Shown here: positions 1-5,399 of the stretch, piece after piece
Layout of the letters: every line of letters begins with the position of its first letter
How positions within the stretch are numbered: position 1 is the first letter of the stretch
Assembly: GCA_025360395.1 (NCBI GenBank)
Contig: JANYCH010000347.1
Span: 1-5,399 of the forward strand
Length of the DNA stretch: 5,399 bases
Direction: 5' to 3'
DNA from: Cytophagales bacterium
GTDB lineage: Bacteria; Bacteroidota; Bacteroidia; Cytophagales; UBA9547
The notes under the pieces: generated by a model
What the model saw: only the letters and a program-made list of their open reading frames with translations
Told to the model about the DNA's origin: nothing
The model's database searches: none
Position numbers and translations under genes: made by a program

Positions 1-4
1 GTTT

Positions 5-37
5 AAACTGCCTGCCATCAAAGGCAGGCAGTTTTTT
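5..37 (+). terminator. Strong intrinsic terminator at left edge, possibly bidirectional
   Basis: A perfect 12-bp stem (5-16 paired with 23-34) with the six-base loop ATCAAA is followed by a T run (32-37, partly inside the stem). The core is CTGCCTGCC / GGCAGGCAG, very GC-rich against the AT-rich surroundings. The T run lies on the plus strand, so the best orientation terminates a rightward gene outside the window. The hairpin starts only five bases beyond the stop codon of the leftward acyl-CoA dehydrogenase gene. On the minus strand it is followed by only TTT, so it may also end that transcript, less efficiently. Confidence 0.85.
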
Positions 38-38
38 A

Positions 39-1181
39 TTAATTTTTTAATAACTCCCTGCTGATTATCATTTTTTGAATTTCAGATGTTCCTTCATAGA
101 TCTGAGTAATTTTTGCATCCCTCATCATTCTTTCCACGTGAAATTCTTTTACATAACCATATCCACCATGTATCTGAACTGCTTCTATGGTTGTCTCCAT
201 AGCCACTTTAGAAGCAAATAACTTGGCCTGGGCACTGGCCATAGCATAATCTTTTCCCTGATCTTTTAGCCACGCAGCTTTATAGCATAACATTCTGGCC
301 GCATCAATTTGTGTCGCCATTTCTGCAAGTTTAAACTGAATTGCCTGGTGTTGGTTTATGGGTTTACCAAAAGTTTTTCTTTCTTTGGAATATGCAAGGG
401 AAAGTTCGTAAGCTCCAGAGGCTATTCCTAATGCCTGGGCTGCAATTCCAATTCGGCCCCCGTTCAACGTTTCCATTGCAAAACGAAATCCATTCATTTC
501 CGGTAGTATTAAATTGCTTTTTGGAACTTTAACATCTGAAAATATTAACTGATGGGTATCTGAACTCCGGATTCCCATTTTATTTTCTTTTGGCCCGACT
601 GAAAAACCTTCGGTCCCTTTTTCAATAATTAAGACATTTATTCCTTTATGCTTTAAACTTTTATTGCTTTGCACCACCACTAATACAACATCGCAACTGC
701 CACCATTGGTTATCCAGTTTTTAATACCATTCACTAAAAAGTAATCACCTTTGTCTTCAGCAATAGTATGTTGTTCTGTAGCGTCAGACCCTGCTTCTGG
801 TTCAGACAAAGCAAAAGCTCCCAGTTTCTGACCACTAGCCAAAGGTGTTAAATATTTTTGCTTTTGTTCTTCATTTCCATATTTTTCAAGTCCCCAACAA
901 ACCAGTGAATTATTGACTGACATGATTACAGCTGCAGAAGCATCTTTTTTAGATATTTCTTCTAATGCTATAACATAAGATAGAGTATCCATTTCGCTTC
1001 CGCCATATTTGGAATTCGTCATTATACCGAGCAAACCCAGTTTTCCCATTCTTGAAACCAGCTCTTTAGGGAATTTTTGTAATTCGTCCCGTTCAATTGT
1101 TCCCGGCCAAAGTTCATTGGTAGCAAAATCTTTGGCCATTTCACGAACTGCAAGATGTTCTTCACTTAACAAAGAATCCAT
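39..1181 (-). CDS. Acyl-CoA dehydrogenase, FAD-dependent, probably short-chain type
   Basis: Predicted cytoplasmic flavoenzyme of 380 aa, the usual family length. It would introduce the alpha-beta double bond into an acyl-CoA and pass electrons to electron-transfer flavoprotein, in fatty-acid or branched-chain amino-acid breakdown. The three family domains are in order: N-terminal helical (about 1-115), middle beta (about 120-220) and C-terminal helical (about 230-378). The first family signature is seen as ALSEPEAGSD (124-133); the usual small residue at its last place is Glu136. WITNG at 156-160 is the flavin-contacting stretch. The second signature is intact: Q336, GGYGY at 339-343, E346, R351, D355. 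IYEGT at 361-365 places the catalytic base at Glu363, as in butyryl-CoA, short/branched-chain and glutaryl-CoA dehydrogenases and unlike isovaleryl- or long-chain enzymes. The exact substrate cannot be read from sequence. The ATG at 1181 gives the full N-terminal helix. The gene points away from its neighbours and appears monocistronic here. Confidence 0.96.
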   Translation of the reverse strand: MDSLLSEEHLAVREMAKDFATNELWPGTIERDELQKFPKELVSRMGKLGLLGIMTNSKYGGSEMDTLSYVIALEEISKKDASAAVIMSVNNSLVCWGLEKYGNEEQKQKYLTPLASGQKLGAFALSEPEAGSDATEQHTIAEDKGDYFLVNGIKNWITNGGSCDVVLVVVQSNKSLKHKGINVLIIEKGTEGFSVGPKENKMGIRSSDTHQLIFSDVKVPKSNLILPEMNGFRFAMETLNGGRIGIAAQALGIASGAYELSLAYSKERKTFGKPINQHQAIQFKLAEMATQIDAARMLCYKAAWLKDQGKDYAMASAQAKLFASKVAMETTIEAVQIHGGYGYVKEFHVERMMRDAKITQIYEGTSEIQKMIISRELLKN

Positions 1182-1192
1182 ATATTATAATT

Positions 1193-1204
1193 TATAGTAC
1201 TATA
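1193..1204. repeat. 12-bp perfect palindrome upstream of acyl-CoA dehydrogenase start
   Basis: TATAGTACTATA reads the same on both strands and lies 11 bp upstream of the dehydrogenase start codon, in its presumed 5' leader. It could be an operator for a dimeric regulator. It is short and AT-rich, so chance is a real alternative. Confidence 0.3.
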
Positions 1205-1233
1205 TGTATACGAGGTAAAAAAGTTTCACTTTC

Positions 1234-1241
1234 GAAATTTA
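1234..1241 (-). promoter_or_regulatory. Weak candidate -7 element for the acyl-CoA dehydrogenase gene
   Basis: The minus strand reads TAAATTTC, one mismatch from the Bacteroidota -7 consensus TAnnTTTG. It would start transcription about 45 bases upstream of the ATG, placing the palindrome at 1193-1204 within the leader. No clear TTG-type -33 element was seen at the expected distance, so this is tentative. Confidence 0.25.
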
Positions 1242-1382
1242 ACTTGAATAAAGAAAATAAATTAAAATAGGTGTTTACCTTATCAGCTGTAATACGTATG
1301 AAGACTTGGATCATCATTATTTTAAGATATATTATGGTTTATTGAATGTATAAATTTGAAATATTATTCAAAACAATCCTTT

Positions 1383-1406
1383 TAATAAAATAGACCTATT
1401 TTATTA
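1383..1406. repeat. 24-bp perfect inverted repeat upstream of the PorP-like gene
   Basis: The arms TAATAAAATAG (1383-1393) and CTATTTTATTA (1396-1406) are exact reverse complements around a two-base centre AC. A further copy of the half-site TTTTATTA (1399-1406) occurs at 1410-1417, 11 bp downstream, about one helical turn. The dyad is centred about 70 bp upstream of the -7 box, where an activator or repressor could bind. The two-base centre is too tight for an ideal RNA hairpin and no T run follows, so a DNA operator is more plausible than a terminator. Confidence 0.45.
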
Positions 1407-1464
1407 CAGTTTTATTAAATCTTAAAAAAGGGTTAAAAAAACATTTATTTGTTAAGTTAATTTA

Positions 1465-1472
1465 TAAATTTG
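1465..1472 (+). promoter_or_regulatory. Bacteroidota -7 promoter element for the PorP-like gene
   Basis: TAAATTTG matches TAnnTTTG exactly, 19 bp upstream of the ATG, predicting a very short leader of about 13 bases. A TTTG at 1448-1451 lies only 13 bp upstream, shorter than the usual -33 spacing of roughly 17-23 bp, so the -33 element is unclear or replaced by an activator. The context TTAATTTATAAATTTGCAT is nearly repeated before the next gene. Confidence 0.6.
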
Positions 1473-1491
1473 CATCGGAAATAGAAAAAAT

Positions 1492-2466
1492 ATGAAGAAA
1501 GTAATTGTTGCCGGATTTGTCTTCGTCTTTCTGGGCTTTATTTCTCAGGCTCAACAGAGACCTCAATACTCTCAATATATGATCAATCAATATGTTCTGA
1601 ATCCTGCTTTAACAGGAACATATGATTATGCCCATATTGTGGCTGGTTACAGAAACCAGTGGACTGGTGGCAACTTTGAAGGAGCAGCTCCGGTAACTTA
1701 TTATCTATCAGGACATACTTCAATAGCAAGGGGAAGCAGAAAGCCACATCCATACAGAAATAAGCACGCTGGATATCATTCGGTAGGAGGGATGGTTTAC
1801 AATGACCAGACCGGCCCGACAGGAAGGATGGGGATTTTGGGTTCTTACGCTTACAATGAAAGAATATCAGGGGATTGGAGAGCATCTGTTGGAGTTTTTC
1901 TTGGTATGTTGCAATATTCATTAAACACAAGTAAACTTCATTTTGCAGAAACAGAATCTGTTTCATCACAAAATAAATTAGTTCCTGATGGAAGTGTAGG
2001 GGCCTGGGTTTATAATAAGAATATTTATGTTGGAGCTGCAATTTCCCAAATATTCCAAAGCAAGTTAAATTTTGATATACCCGCTACAGGTCAGAATCCT
2101 CAGGGTGTAGGAAGTAAATTAGCTAATCATTACTTTATTACCTCAGGAATTAAAATTGATTTCGCTCCTGACTGGGCTGTTGTTCCATCTGTAATGCTTA
2201 AATACAATAATCCCGCACCTGTATCAGTTGATATTAATGGCAAGGTAAGATATAAAGACATGGTTTGGTTAGGGGCTTCATATAGGAACCTTGATTCATT
2301 TACTGCACTCTTTGGTTTTGTAATCGGAAAACAACTCGAATTCGGTTATTCTTATGATTATACCATCTCTAAAATTAATGCTTATACCTCAGGAAGCCAT
2401 GAAGTTATATTAGGCTTAAGATTATGGCCAAGGGCAAGATTAGATTGCCCTTCCAATTTCTGGTAG
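1492..2466 (+). CDS. PorP/SprF family outer-membrane protein, type IX secretion partner
   Basis: A 324-aa protein, the usual family length. Residues 1-20 form a Sec signal peptide: a lysine-bearing start, a hydrophobic core and predicted cleavage after SQA, leaving mature QQRPQ. The family's N-terminal signature follows as QYSQYMINQYVLNPALTG (25-42) with YRNQWTG at about 53-59. The rest consists of alternating short strands with glycine and aromatic residues, as expected for an outer-membrane beta barrel (an SVGGMVYND patch near 97-105, then a GASYRN-type strand). The tail ends HEVILGLRLWP...DCPSNFW; a final strand with a Cys-Pro and aromatic end is usual in this family. Known members (PorP in Porphyromonas, SprF in Flavobacterium) support T9SS function or secretion of a specific adhesin. 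The next gene encodes a T9SS substrate, suggesting a dedicated partner. Whether this copy is the core PorP or a cargo-specific paralogue cannot be decided here; the absence of other T9SS genes favours a paralogue. The ATG at 1492 is preceded by an A-rich leader without Shine-Dalgarno site. Confidence 0.9.
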   Translation: MKKVIVAGFVFVFLGFISQAQQRPQYSQYMINQYVLNPALTGTYDYAHIVAGYRNQWTGGNFEGAAPVTYYLSGHTSIARGSRKPHPYRNKHAGYHSVGGMVYNDQTGPTGRMGILGSYAYNERISGDWRASVGVFLGMLQYSLNTSKLHFAETESVSSQNKLVPDGSVGAWVYNKNIYVGAAISQIFQSKLNFDIPATGQNPQGVGSKLANHYFITSGIKIDFAPDWAVVPSVMLKYNNPAPVSVDINGKVRYKDMVWLGASYRNLDSFTALFGFVIGKQLEFGYSYDYTISKINAYTSGSHEVILGLRLWPRARLDCPSNFW

Positions 2467-2481
2467 GGTTTTCATTTCTAA

Positions 2482-2514
2482 TTTGTATTTTGTCCTTTTC
2501 TTAATTTATATTTG
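2482..2514 (+). promoter_or_regulatory. Promoter of the T9SS-substrate gene (-33 TTTG, -7 TATATTTG)
   Basis: TATATTTG at 2507-2514 matches the -7 consensus TAnnTTTG exactly. TTTG at 2482-2485 lies 21 bp upstream, an acceptable -33 spacing; a second TTTG at 2489-2492 is 14 bp away. The start would fall near 2521, giving a leader of about 26 bases to the ATG at 2547. No terminator was seen between the PorP-like gene and this promoter, so readthrough from upstream may also contribute. Confidence 0.6.
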
Positions 2515-2546
2515 CATACTTACCAATTTTAAAAAAAACTTTGTTT

Positions 2547-3617
2547 ATGAAAAAAGTATTACTATCAATTTTAACCTTATGTGCAGGGTTATCAGCACAA
2601 GCACAAATTGAAGAAGGTTATTTTCCTGAAAGAGGATATGCTCAGGATTATGTAACCAAATCAGATAACATCAAAAATGTTTATTGGTGGGAACAAAGCA
2701 AAGATACAGTTGTTACAGTTAAAGTTGACAGCTTAAAATTGCCATCAACTTGTAATACTTATAGAAAACCTTATGTTTATAATTGGGTGCGTGTTCCTGG
2801 AGGAACTGATTTAAGTTCAGGTTATGTAAGTTATACCTTGAACCAGACTTATGGTAATTATGAGCCTGTAGGTGTTGGGTTTGGTGACCACACAGTTTTA
2901 GACATTTCAAAGAACAACGCTTATGTTGGATTTAAATTTAAAAATACCTCAGCTTTTGATATTAAATTACAAGTAGGATTACAAGATTCTAGTAAGAATA
3001 TTATCAATTCTATGGTAAAAAAGAAAGCTGGGGTATTTACCCCTGAAACCGATCCTAAGAATTTTTATCTTGAACAAATTGAATTTGTATTGAAACCTGG
3101 TGCTTCTATTGATACTGTATTAGATTTCAATGAAAGCGTATACCCTGCCTATACTCCTTATTATCCATTATATACAAAAACAAAGTGTGGCATCTCTGAT
3201 GTAAGCACAACGGCAAAACCTAATCCGATTCAGGTTCGTAATTTTAAATATAACATTTTATCTGCAGTTACTTTCACAGTTGTTAATGCTCTTCAGAGAG
3301 CAGATGATGGATATAAGCCCTATGCGATAAACAATGCAACGTTCCAGATTTCTAAATTCAGGGTTGGTACTATGAATGGTTTAGGACTTCATGATGAACT
3401 GGCAGGTTCCGCTAATTTGTTTTCTGTATATCCTAACCCTGTTAACAATGGGATCTTAAACCTTAATGTTGTGGCTCAAAACATCAAAGTTTTAGATGTA
3501 CTTGGAAATGTGTTGATTTCTTCTTCTTCAGCTAAAGAATTAAATGTATCTTCTTTGAACAAGGGTGTTTACACTTTACAGTGTTCTAAAGGAACTTCTC
3601 GTTTCGTTGTAGAGTAA
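2547..3617 (+). CDS. Secreted protein of unknown function with T9SS type A sorting domain
   Basis: A 356-aa protein if translation starts at the ATG at 2547. The frame also opens at a TTG two codons earlier, but the ATG gives the standard MKK signal-peptide start. Residues 1-18 are a signal peptide with likely cleavage after AQA or SAQA (about 17-20). The body, about 21-280, was not recognised. It is rich in Tyr, Asn, Lys and alternating strand patterns (for example AYVGFKFKNTSAFDIKLQVG at 125-144, then FQISKFRVG at 266-274), resembling a jelly-roll or carbohydrate-binding beta-sandwich; this is inference. The C-terminal 70 residues are a clear T9SS type A sorting domain: FSVYPNPVNNGILNLNV (292-308), IKVLDVLGNVL (313-323), LNVSSLNKGVYTL (332-344), ending RFVVE. 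Known domains of this kind direct passage across the outer membrane by T9SS and are then usually cleaved, with the protein released or anchored. Mature cysteines are at 69, 214 and 346. It follows the PorP-like gene by 80 bp in the same orientation. Confidence 0.88.
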   Translation: MKKVLLSILTLCAGLSAQAQIEEGYFPERGYAQDYVTKSDNIKNVYWWEQSKDTVVTVKVDSLKLPSTCNTYRKPYVYNWVRVPGGTDLSSGYVSYTLNQTYGNYEPVGVGFGDHTVLDISKNNAYVGFKFKNTSAFDIKLQVGLQDSSKNIINSMVKKKAGVFTPETDPKNFYLEQIEFVLKPGASIDTVLDFNESVYPAYTPYYPLYTKTKCGISDVSTTAKPNPIQVRNFKYNILSAVTFTVVNALQRADDGYKPYAINNATFQISKFRVGTMNGLGLHDELAGSANLFSVYPNPVNNGILNLNVVAQNIKVLDVLGNVLISSSSAKELNVSSLNKGVYTLQCSKGTSRFVVE

Positions 3618-3636
3618 TCTTAAAATGTATAGTAGT

Positions 3637-3662
3637 TCCTAAATTGGTTTACTGATTTAGGA
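3637..3662 (+). terminator. First, weaker hairpin after the T9SS-substrate gene
   Basis: TCCTAAAT (3637-3644) pairs with ATTTAGGA (3655-3662) around a ten-base loop. The hairpin begins about 20 bases after the stop codon. Only TTT follows, so on its own it is a poor terminator; it may protect the 3' end or act with the stronger hairpin about 20 bases downstream. Confidence 0.4.
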
Positions 3663-3681
3663 TTTATAAAGTGTTTAAAGG

Positions 3682-3713
3682 CTCATGAACTTCAAACGTT
3701 CATGAGTTTTTTT
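3682..3713 (+). terminator. Intrinsic terminator of the T9SS-substrate gene
   Basis: CTCATGAAC (3682-3690) pairs perfectly with GTTCATGAG (3698-3706) around the seven-base loop TTCAAAC. A run of seven T (3707-3713) follows directly. The upstream AAAGG can extend the stem with A-T and G-T pairs. This closes the PorP-like plus substrate unit and separates it from the gene at 4215. Confidence 0.88.
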
Positions 3714-4214
3714 ATTTTCATATTTCTATTTTATTTTTGGTTTCGAATCTGTTTGACGTGAGCATTTTATACATTTAATAAAGGTCTTATTGAATTCAAA
3801 TGTGTATTCCATGAATGGTTGATGATATGGTTCTCTAAAATCTTTTAAGCGTTTTAATTGAGCCAACTCTTCTTAGCGACTTCCTTAAATTCTTTCTGCA
3901 ACTTCATAACATAATTAAGAACAATATTTATATGCTTAATACATACCTCGAAATAAGGTTTTTAATAAAAAATCATATTCTTATATAGCAAGTTTGTTAC
4001 ATTAAAAATATTTCATTATTCTTGCATTACTAAACTAAGAAATTTTTTATTACTGGTAAAAGAGTTCCAATCAGACGCAACTTTCTTTTCATAATATTTA
4101 AGTTTCTCTTTGGCATTAAGTCGATCTCGATGTTTGCATTTGTAAAACAAAGGAATATATCTAGTAGTGTGATTTAATCAATTTTTAATCTTTTATAACT
4201 AAATCCATAACCCA
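3714..4214. other. 500-bp region with no convincing gene
   Basis: No recognisable protein, RNA gene or mobile element was found. Three short minus-strand open frames occur: 3729-3872 (48 codons, starting EELAQLKRLKDF), 3857-3961 (35 codons, containing MKLQKEFKEVAKK) and 4019-4177 (53 codons, containing RDRLNAKEKLKYYEKK). Their Lys/Glu-rich residues look somewhat coding, and the first two overlap in different frames near 3870 as a frameshifted gene would. In DNA this AT-rich, open frames of this length are expected by chance, and the longest has no ATG near its start. The region must also hold the promoter for the gene at 4215. No clean TAnnTTTG was found just upstream of it; a TTTGCAT occurs at 4133-4139 without the TAnn part. 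Confidence 0.55.
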
Positions 4215-5366
4215 ATGAAAAAGCAATTACTCATGATTGCAGCTGTGACTTCGATATTTTTTTCTCAGGTTAATGCACAGCAGTTTGCAGGCCCAAATGA
4301 CCAGTACTCAACCATCTCAAGACAGGGATTAATACAAATCTCGGGTAGCTACGGTGATAAACTAATAGTCGGAGGTGGCGGCCAAGGTGGAGGAGGCACT
4401 ACTTATTTTAATGAACAAGGCTTGAGAATGTCAGTATTTAATAGAACTCTTAAAATTGGGGCGTTTCCAGGTGTTACAGGCTTTAATGGTGTAGGTATTG
4501 TGGGTGAAGATGATAATTTTGTCGATAAATCAGATGTAGGAGTTTTTGGTGGTACTGGTAGTGGATTATACCTGGGAGGCAACAAACAAATTCATTTAAC
4601 AGTTTTACCTTCTGGAATTGTAGGTATAGGTACATTGACTCCAGCCGCTACGGTTATGTTTCACCTTAAAGGAAATACAGCCACAAATTCTATAATGCGT
4701 ATTGAACCACTTAATTGGAACACTGGCACAGTTGGAAGTACAGCAAAAATTGAATTAGGTGATCAAAATAACTATTTAAATATGGTCTTAGGAACTGGTA
4801 TGAGATTAAATACATCAAGCGATCTTATATTTTCCACAAATAATGCTGAGCGAATGAAAATTGATGCTTCAGGTAAGGTATCATTAAATGGAATTATGGC
4901 AGTTGGTTCCAATACAGTTCCCAGCACTTATCAATTCGCAGTGGTGGGCAAAAGTAATTTCAATGGTATTGTGTCCATTGGTGACCTAAATAGTGGATTT
5001 ACTACTCCTAAAATGTATCCAATTGCATCTGGATATAGTCTTTATGTTGTAGGTGGAATTATGTCCGAACAAGTAAAAGTTGCCCTGAAAAGTACAGCTA
5101 ACTGGTCTGATTATGTTTTTGAGAATGATTATAAACTCTCCAGTTTAAAAGAGATAAAGAAATATGTTCAGGAAAATAAACACCTTCCTAATTTTCCATC
5201 TGCTAATGAATTAGTTAAATCGGGAATTAATCTGGCAGAAATGGATGCTAAACTTTTGGAAAAGATCGAAGAGCTAACCCTACACTTAATTGCATTAGAT
5301 GATAAAAATGATAAGTTGGAAAAGGAATTAGAAGTGTTGAAAAAAAAATGCGTTAAAATTAGATAA
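4215..5366 (+). CDS. Secreted tail-fibre-like repeat protein with C-terminal coiled coil
   Basis: A 383-aa exported protein. Residues 1-21 are a signal peptide with likely cleavage after VNA. A glycine-rich patch, GGGGQGGGG, lies at 53-61. The central part carries short fibre-like beta motifs common in Bacteroidota surface proteins: GIVGIGTLTPAA (134-145), ERMKIDASGKVSLNG (212-226) and a YQFAVVGKSNFNGIVSIGD segment (239-257). The tail is the most recognisable part: YSLYVVGGIMSEQVKVAL (274-291), STANWSDYVFENDYKL (293-308), then ENKHLPNFPSANELVKSGINL (from 320). A heptad-like coiled coil follows at about 341-378. This tail recurs at the ends of many Bacteroidota proteins often annotated as tail fibre or hypothetical, and resembles the trimeric fibre ends of phage proteins; trimerisation here is inference. 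It has no T9SS sorting domain, so its final location is uncertain (periplasm, outer membrane or surface). It lies behind a terminator and is probably its own unit. There is no Shine-Dalgarno site; the ATG at 4215 gives a good signal peptide. Confidence 0.82.
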   Translation: MKKQLLMIAAVTSIFFSQVNAQQFAGPNDQYSTISRQGLIQISGSYGDKLIVGGGGQGGGGTTYFNEQGLRMSVFNRTLKIGAFPGVTGFNGVGIVGEDDNFVDKSDVGVFGGTGSGLYLGGNKQIHLTVLPSGIVGIGTLTPAATVMFHLKGNTATNSIMRIEPLNWNTGTVGSTAKIELGDQNNYLNMVLGTGMRLNTSSDLIFSTNNAERMKIDASGKVSLNGIMAVGSNTVPSTYQFAVVGKSNFNGIVSIGDLNSGFTTPKMYPIASGYSLYVVGGIMSEQVKVALKSTANWSDYVFENDYKLSSLKEIKKYVQENKHLPNFPSANELVKSGINLAEMDAKLLEKIEELTLHLIALDDKNDKLEKELEVLKKKCVKIR

Positions 5367-5399
5367 AATTATTTTTTTAAGTTTTATATAATATATAGC

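Larger units (their letters stand above)
1182..1491. other. Divergent intergenic region between dehydrogenase and PorP-like gene
   Basis: This 310-bp AT-rich spacer has no convincing coding frame. It must hold the promoters of both divergent genes. Visible elements are the 12-bp palindrome beside the dehydrogenase start, a weak minus-strand -7 candidate, a 24-bp inverted repeat and a plus-strand -7 box, each listed separately. Nothing was recognised in about 1245-1380 apart from short self-complementary words such as ATACGTAT. Confidence 0.7.

Noticed and set aside
1..8. GTTTAAAC at the very start of the window, an 8-bp palindrome
   Set aside because: It largely belongs to the outer part of the terminator stem and is a common AT-rich word; no separate function is supported.
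341..532. Plus-strand open frame of 63 codons inside the acyl-CoA dehydrogenase gene
   Set aside because: It is antisense to a strongly supported enzyme gene and its translation has no recognisable pattern. The same applies to 1009-1197.
1447..1472. Standard -33/-7 promoter using TTTG at 1448-1451 for the PorP-like gene
   Set aside because: The 13-bp gap to the -7 box is too short for the usual spacing, so only the -7 box was annotated.
1583..2041. Minus-strand open frame of 152 codons inside the PorP-like gene
   Set aside because: It is a shadow of the real gene: the product is rich in His, Gln, Cys and Leu with no signal or domain, while the plus strand has a signal peptide and full family signatures.
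2547..2582. T9SS substrate as a lipoprotein, because of Cys12 in the signal peptide
   Set aside because: The residue before Cys12 is Leu, not the small residue a lipobox needs, and a normal signal peptidase I site follows at AQA.
2719..2910. Minus-strand open frame inside the T9SS-substrate gene, and a similar one at 4403-4585
   Set aside because: Both lie antisense to well-supported genes and give low-complexity or unpatterned products.
4215..5366. Prophage tail-fibre gene
   Set aside because: It has a Sec signal peptide, and no capsid, tail, integrase or lysis gene is seen in the window.
5367..5399. Terminator after the fibre-like gene
   Set aside because: There is a T run but no convincing GC-containing stem before it, and the window ends too soon to judge.

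Overview
The window (5,399 bp, AT-rich, about one third G+C by eye) comes from a bacterium of the phylum Bacteroidota. Four signs support this: a PorP/SprF-type outer-membrane protein, a protein ending in a type A sorting domain of the type IX secretion system (T9SS), promoters with the phylum's TAnnTTTG -7 element, and start codons preceded by A-rich leaders instead of Shine-Dalgarno sites. The details of the PorP-like protein feel closest to Cytophagales, but the class is not settled by the sequence.

Layout. (1) Positions 5-37 hold a strong hairpin terminator at the left edge, facing an unseen gene to the left and possibly shared with the leftward gene beside it. (2) Positions 39-1181, minus strand, encode a complete acyl-CoA dehydrogenase, a metabolic gene unrelated to the rest. 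(3) Positions 1182-1491 are a divergent intergenic region with a perfect 24-bp inverted repeat (1383-1406), a 12-bp palindrome next to the dehydrogenase start, and a -7 box. (4) Positions 1492-2466, plus strand, encode a PorP/SprF family outer-membrane protein. (5) Positions 2547-3617, plus strand, encode a secreted protein with an unrecognised beta-rich body and a T9SS sorting domain; its true start is the ATG at 2547, and it is followed by a tandem hairpin region ending in a good terminator. (6) Positions 3714-4214 are about 500 bp with no convincing gene, only weak antisense open frames. (7) Positions 4215-5366, plus strand, encode a secreted tail-fibre-like repeat protein with a C-terminal coiled coil.

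How the genes fit together. The PorP-like gene and the sorting-domain gene are the functional core. PorP/SprF proteins are outer-membrane partners of T9SS, and the next gene encodes a T9SS substrate. Both genes carry nearly the same promoter core: an identical 10-mer TTAATTTATA and an identical TTTGCAT, separated by two extra bases in front of the PorP-like gene. This points to a co-regulated translocon-partner and cargo pair. The 383-aa protein downstream is also exported but has no T9SS sorting domain and lies beyond a terminator, so it is probably a separate unit. No CRISPR array, tRNA, rRNA, insertion sequence or phage module was seen.
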